From Methanobacteriota archaeon (GTDB lineage: Archaea > Thermoplasmatota > DTKX01 > VGTL01), in NCBI GenBank assembly GCA_016874675.1, contig VGTL01000009.1, positions 1 through 58,445 of the forward strand: a stretch of 58,445 nt of DNA, in the 5' to 3' direction. The position numbers and the translations under genes were made by a program. Position 1 is the first letter of the stretch, and each line of letters starts with the position of its first letter. The notes under the pieces were generated by a model that saw only the letters and a list, made by a program, of their open reading frames with translations, did no database searches and was not told where the DNA came from. Below, one piece after another: positions 56,791 through 58,445 of the stretch.

Positions 56791-57513
56791 ATGACCGCCA
56801 AAAGGCTCGACGAGCTCTCGACGGCCGAGTTCGGAAAGATGGTGGGGAAGGACCCGGTGGTGTTTTTGCCTATCGGGGCCGTGGAGGAGCACGGCGCGCA
56901 TTTGCCGCTCGGGACGGACTCGCTGCAGCCCGAGTACATAGTGCAGAAGGTGGCGGACCGGCTGCCCGGACCGGCGCTCATAGCCCCGCCCCTGCGGTAC
57001 GGCAACTGCGTCACCACGCGCAACTTCCCGGGGACGATATCGCTCTCCTTCGACACGCTGCGGGCACTGGTCCAGAACATACTCGAGGAGCTCTGCCGCA
57101 ACGGGATACGCAGGATTGTCATCGTCTCCGGCCACGCCGGCGGGGCGCACATGGCCGCGCTGCGCACGGCCGGCGAGAACGTCGTGGACAAGGCGCCGGA
57201 CCTCAGGCTCATGGTGCTCTCCGACTACGACCTCGCCTACGAGCTCCGGGGCGCCGAGTTCGACCCGCGCGACGGGCATGCCGGGGCGATAGAGACCTCC
57301 CGCGTCATGGCCATCAGGCCGGGGCTCGTCAAGAAGAAGGGCCAAAACAGCTTCGACCGGCCGCCGAAGTACATGCTGACGCCCCACCCGGAGCGGTACT
57401 TCCCCACGGGCGTGATGGGGGAGGCGGGCAAGGCGAGCCAGGCGAAGGGCAGGCGCATCAACGAGTACATCGTGAAGGGGTTGACGGAGCTCATCAAGGC
57501 GAACCTGTCCTGA
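56791..57513 (+). CDS. Creatininase-family amidohydrolase
   Basis: A 240-residue metal-dependent amidohydrolase. Metal ligands lie in LPIGAVEEHGAHLPLGTDS (E33, H34 and D43 region), a middle motif SGHAGGAH replaces the usual NGHGGN, and DGHAGAIETS carries the last Glu. In archaea the family includes the ArfB-type formamide hydrolase of flavin/F420 biosynthesis as well as creatininase; the altered NGHGGN motif leaves the substrate open. The ATG at 56791 is fixed by the TATA spacing; the upstream open frame is array sequence. The 3' end overlaps the convergent membrane-protein gene by 20 bases. Confidence 0.88.
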   Translation: MTAKRLDELSTAEFGKMVGKDPVVFLPIGAVEEHGAHLPLGTDSLQPEYIVQKVADRLPGPALIAPPLRYGNCVTTRNFPGTISLSFDTLRALVQNILEELCRNGIRRIVIVSGHAGGAHMAALRTAGENVVDKAPDLRLMVLSDYDLAYELRGAEFDPRDGHAGAIETSRVMAIRPGLVKKKGQNSFDRPPKYMLTPHPERYFPTGVMGEAGKASQAKGRRINEYIVKGLTELIKANLS

Positions 57514-58243
57514 TTCGGCCCCAGAGCCTCTTGGCAAGCATTTTGAACTCCTCCGGATGATACTTCCGTTCCTTGACTATCTCTTGCCAGTTCGACCTTA
57601 TGAAGTCCAGAGTGACTTCCTTGAAACCGTGGCTTCGGGCGGAGAGCTCGATTGCGTACCGGATCGGGCCCTTCCCGCCCTGGAGCTGGGACATCAACCC
57701 CAGGGCGTCCTTGGACCAGGGAAACGCCTTCCTCGTTTTCGAAGATCGGGAGCGGGAGGCGTCCAGGAACCGCTCGTACAGTTCCCGGGTGCGGAATATC
57801 CGCCTGTCGATTATTTCGTAGTTCCCGTCGGTGAATGTGATGCCTATGCAGGGGTTCGAGTGCGACTCCGAATCGTAGAATATGGTCTCCTCGATTTGGT
57901 AGATGTCGGAGAATTTATAAAACGGCCTGTTGCCCGCCCCCAGGGACAGGCCTTCCCTGCAGACCATTAGCTTGGATAGGCTTTTCATGTGCCTGAGGGC
58001 GAGATAGATGACGGGGACGAGGAGGCCTGACATCACTGCCAGCAAGATCGCCACGATCCAGAACACGTCAGGGCCTCCGACCAGGGCGACCGGCACGGGT
58101 ATGACCAGGAAAAGAATCAAGAATATCACGACAATGAGCAGCTTGTCGGCTGACCTCCTCCTTTCAAGATGTTCCACCGGTTCCTGGAAGAGGACGGGAC
58201 CGCCGAAGAGCTCGCCTTCCTGGAACGGATAGGATTCCACCAT
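57494..58243 (-). CDS. Membrane protein of unknown function, two transmembrane helices
   Basis: A 249-residue protein. A 33-residue polar N-terminus is followed by two hydrophobic helices (LLIVVIFLILFLVIPVPVALV and FWIVAILLAVMSGLLVPVIYLAL, about 34-84). A cytoplasmic-looking domain then has a PH-like start (LMVCREGLSLGAGNRPFYKFSDI), resembling the bPH/YdbT-type pattern in which a membrane hairpin precedes a small beta domain. The C-terminus is basic and Trp-rich (YHPEEFKMLAKRLWGRIR). No family is recognised with certainty. Codon use is slightly less GC-rich than in its neighbours. Confidence 0.82.
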   Translation of the reverse strand: MVESYPFQEGELFGGPVLFQEPVEHLERRRSADKLLIVVIFLILFLVIPVPVALVGGPDVFWIVAILLAVMSGLLVPVIYLALRHMKSLSKLMVCREGLSLGAGNRPFYKFSDIYQIEETIFYDSESHSNPCIGITFTDGNYEIIDRRIFRTRELYERFLDASRSRSSKTRKAFPWSKDALGLMSQLQGGKGPIRYAIELSARSHGFKEVTLDFIRSNWQEIVKERKYHPEEFKMLAKRLWGRIRTGSP

Positions 58244-58322
58244 GCCGCATCAAAAAGGGCGGTGTGCGGCTTCAATTTTTCGCCCTCGTCCGCCCGTCCG
58301 GCAGGCCTTCCGGGCTGGGGCC

Positions 58323-58374
58323 TTGGGACAATATTAACCCTCCTCCGAGGGAGCCTTAAATAATTTTGTCCCAA
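58323..58374 (-). promoter_or_regulatory. Inverted repeat upstream of the membrane-protein gene
   Basis: TTGGGACAA (58323-58331) and TTGTCCCAA (58366-58374) are perfect inverted copies 34 bases apart. Both overlap TATA-like sequences (TTAATATTG and AATTATTTAAGG on the minus strand). Candidate operator pair; the rest of the right edge shows no gene. Confidence 0.4.
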
Positions 58375-58445
58375 ATTTGTACATATCTTGCCTATCCCCC
58401 TTTCTTCTCTTATCACGTCTCCATTGCAGCCCGTTCGAAACCCGA

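Overview
The window is archaeal, and the gene content points to a high-GC, deep-branching member of the Thermoplasmatota. The supporting evidence is: an RNA polymerase operon in the order H-B-A'-A'' with an unsplit rpoB; a 16S rRNA gene with no 23S or 5S beside it, as in Thermoplasmata; TATA/BRE promoters; genes for TYW1 (archaeosine-free wyosine pathway), aIF2-beta, a presenilin-type protease and a ThiS/MoaD/SAMP-like modifier; and intron-bearing tRNA. The phylum assignment is inference; the 16S gene at 11328-12795 would settle it.

Layout. 1-1063: low-GC left edge without a convincing gene, then a low-complexity array. 1064-9147 (minus): rpoA2, rpoA1, rpoB, rpoH and, upstream of them, a tRNA-Lys(UUU) that appears to contain two introns. 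9539-11088: thiolase plus its DUF35 zinc-ribbon partner, and tRNA-Ser(GCU). 11328-12795 (minus): 16S rRNA with flanking processing stem and a strong promoter. 13164-15805 (minus): DUF2225-like protein, thioredoxin reductase-like flavoprotein, TYW1. 15965-24164: three large surface proteins built on beta-propellers. 24179-31173: housekeeping genes (KsgA, aIF2-beta/TRAM, presenilin homologue, metallophosphoesterase, CYTH protein, CDGSH protein, thioredoxin-like protein, SAMP-like protein, NYN/LOTUS protein) and two tRNAs. 31993-42548: two giant surface proteins. 42704-44889 (minus): a Ras-like GTPase followed by GMP synthase. 44927-52011 (minus): two beta-helix surface proteins. 52216-56493: a MacB-like ABC ATPase and FtsX-type permease. 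56791-58243: creatininase-family amidohydrolase and a small membrane protein.

Seven large proteins share one plan: N-terminal signal peptide, repetitive ectodomain (PQQ, YCF48-like or FG-GAP propeller, beta-helix, Gly-rich coils, PKD/Fn3/CARDB/Ig), one transmembrane helix near the C-terminus, and a charged or Pro-rich cytoplasmic tail. In one of them the tail carries four zinc ribbons and long helical repeats. They look like an envelope or adhesin repertoire, and the ABC/FtsX pair may serve export or envelope remodelling (inference).

Two non-coding patterns stand out. First, nearly every transcription unit that is followed by spacer DNA ends in a 100-260 bp low-complexity array of 7-8 bp words, with a purine-rich arm directly after the stop codon and a complementary pyrimidine-rich arm beyond it. 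Each locus has its own word, shared by both arms. Second, tRNA-Ala and tRNA-Ser(CGA) are each followed by a hairpin-rich unit that ends in a fresh copy of that tRNA's own 3' end. The two units have the same architecture but different sequence.
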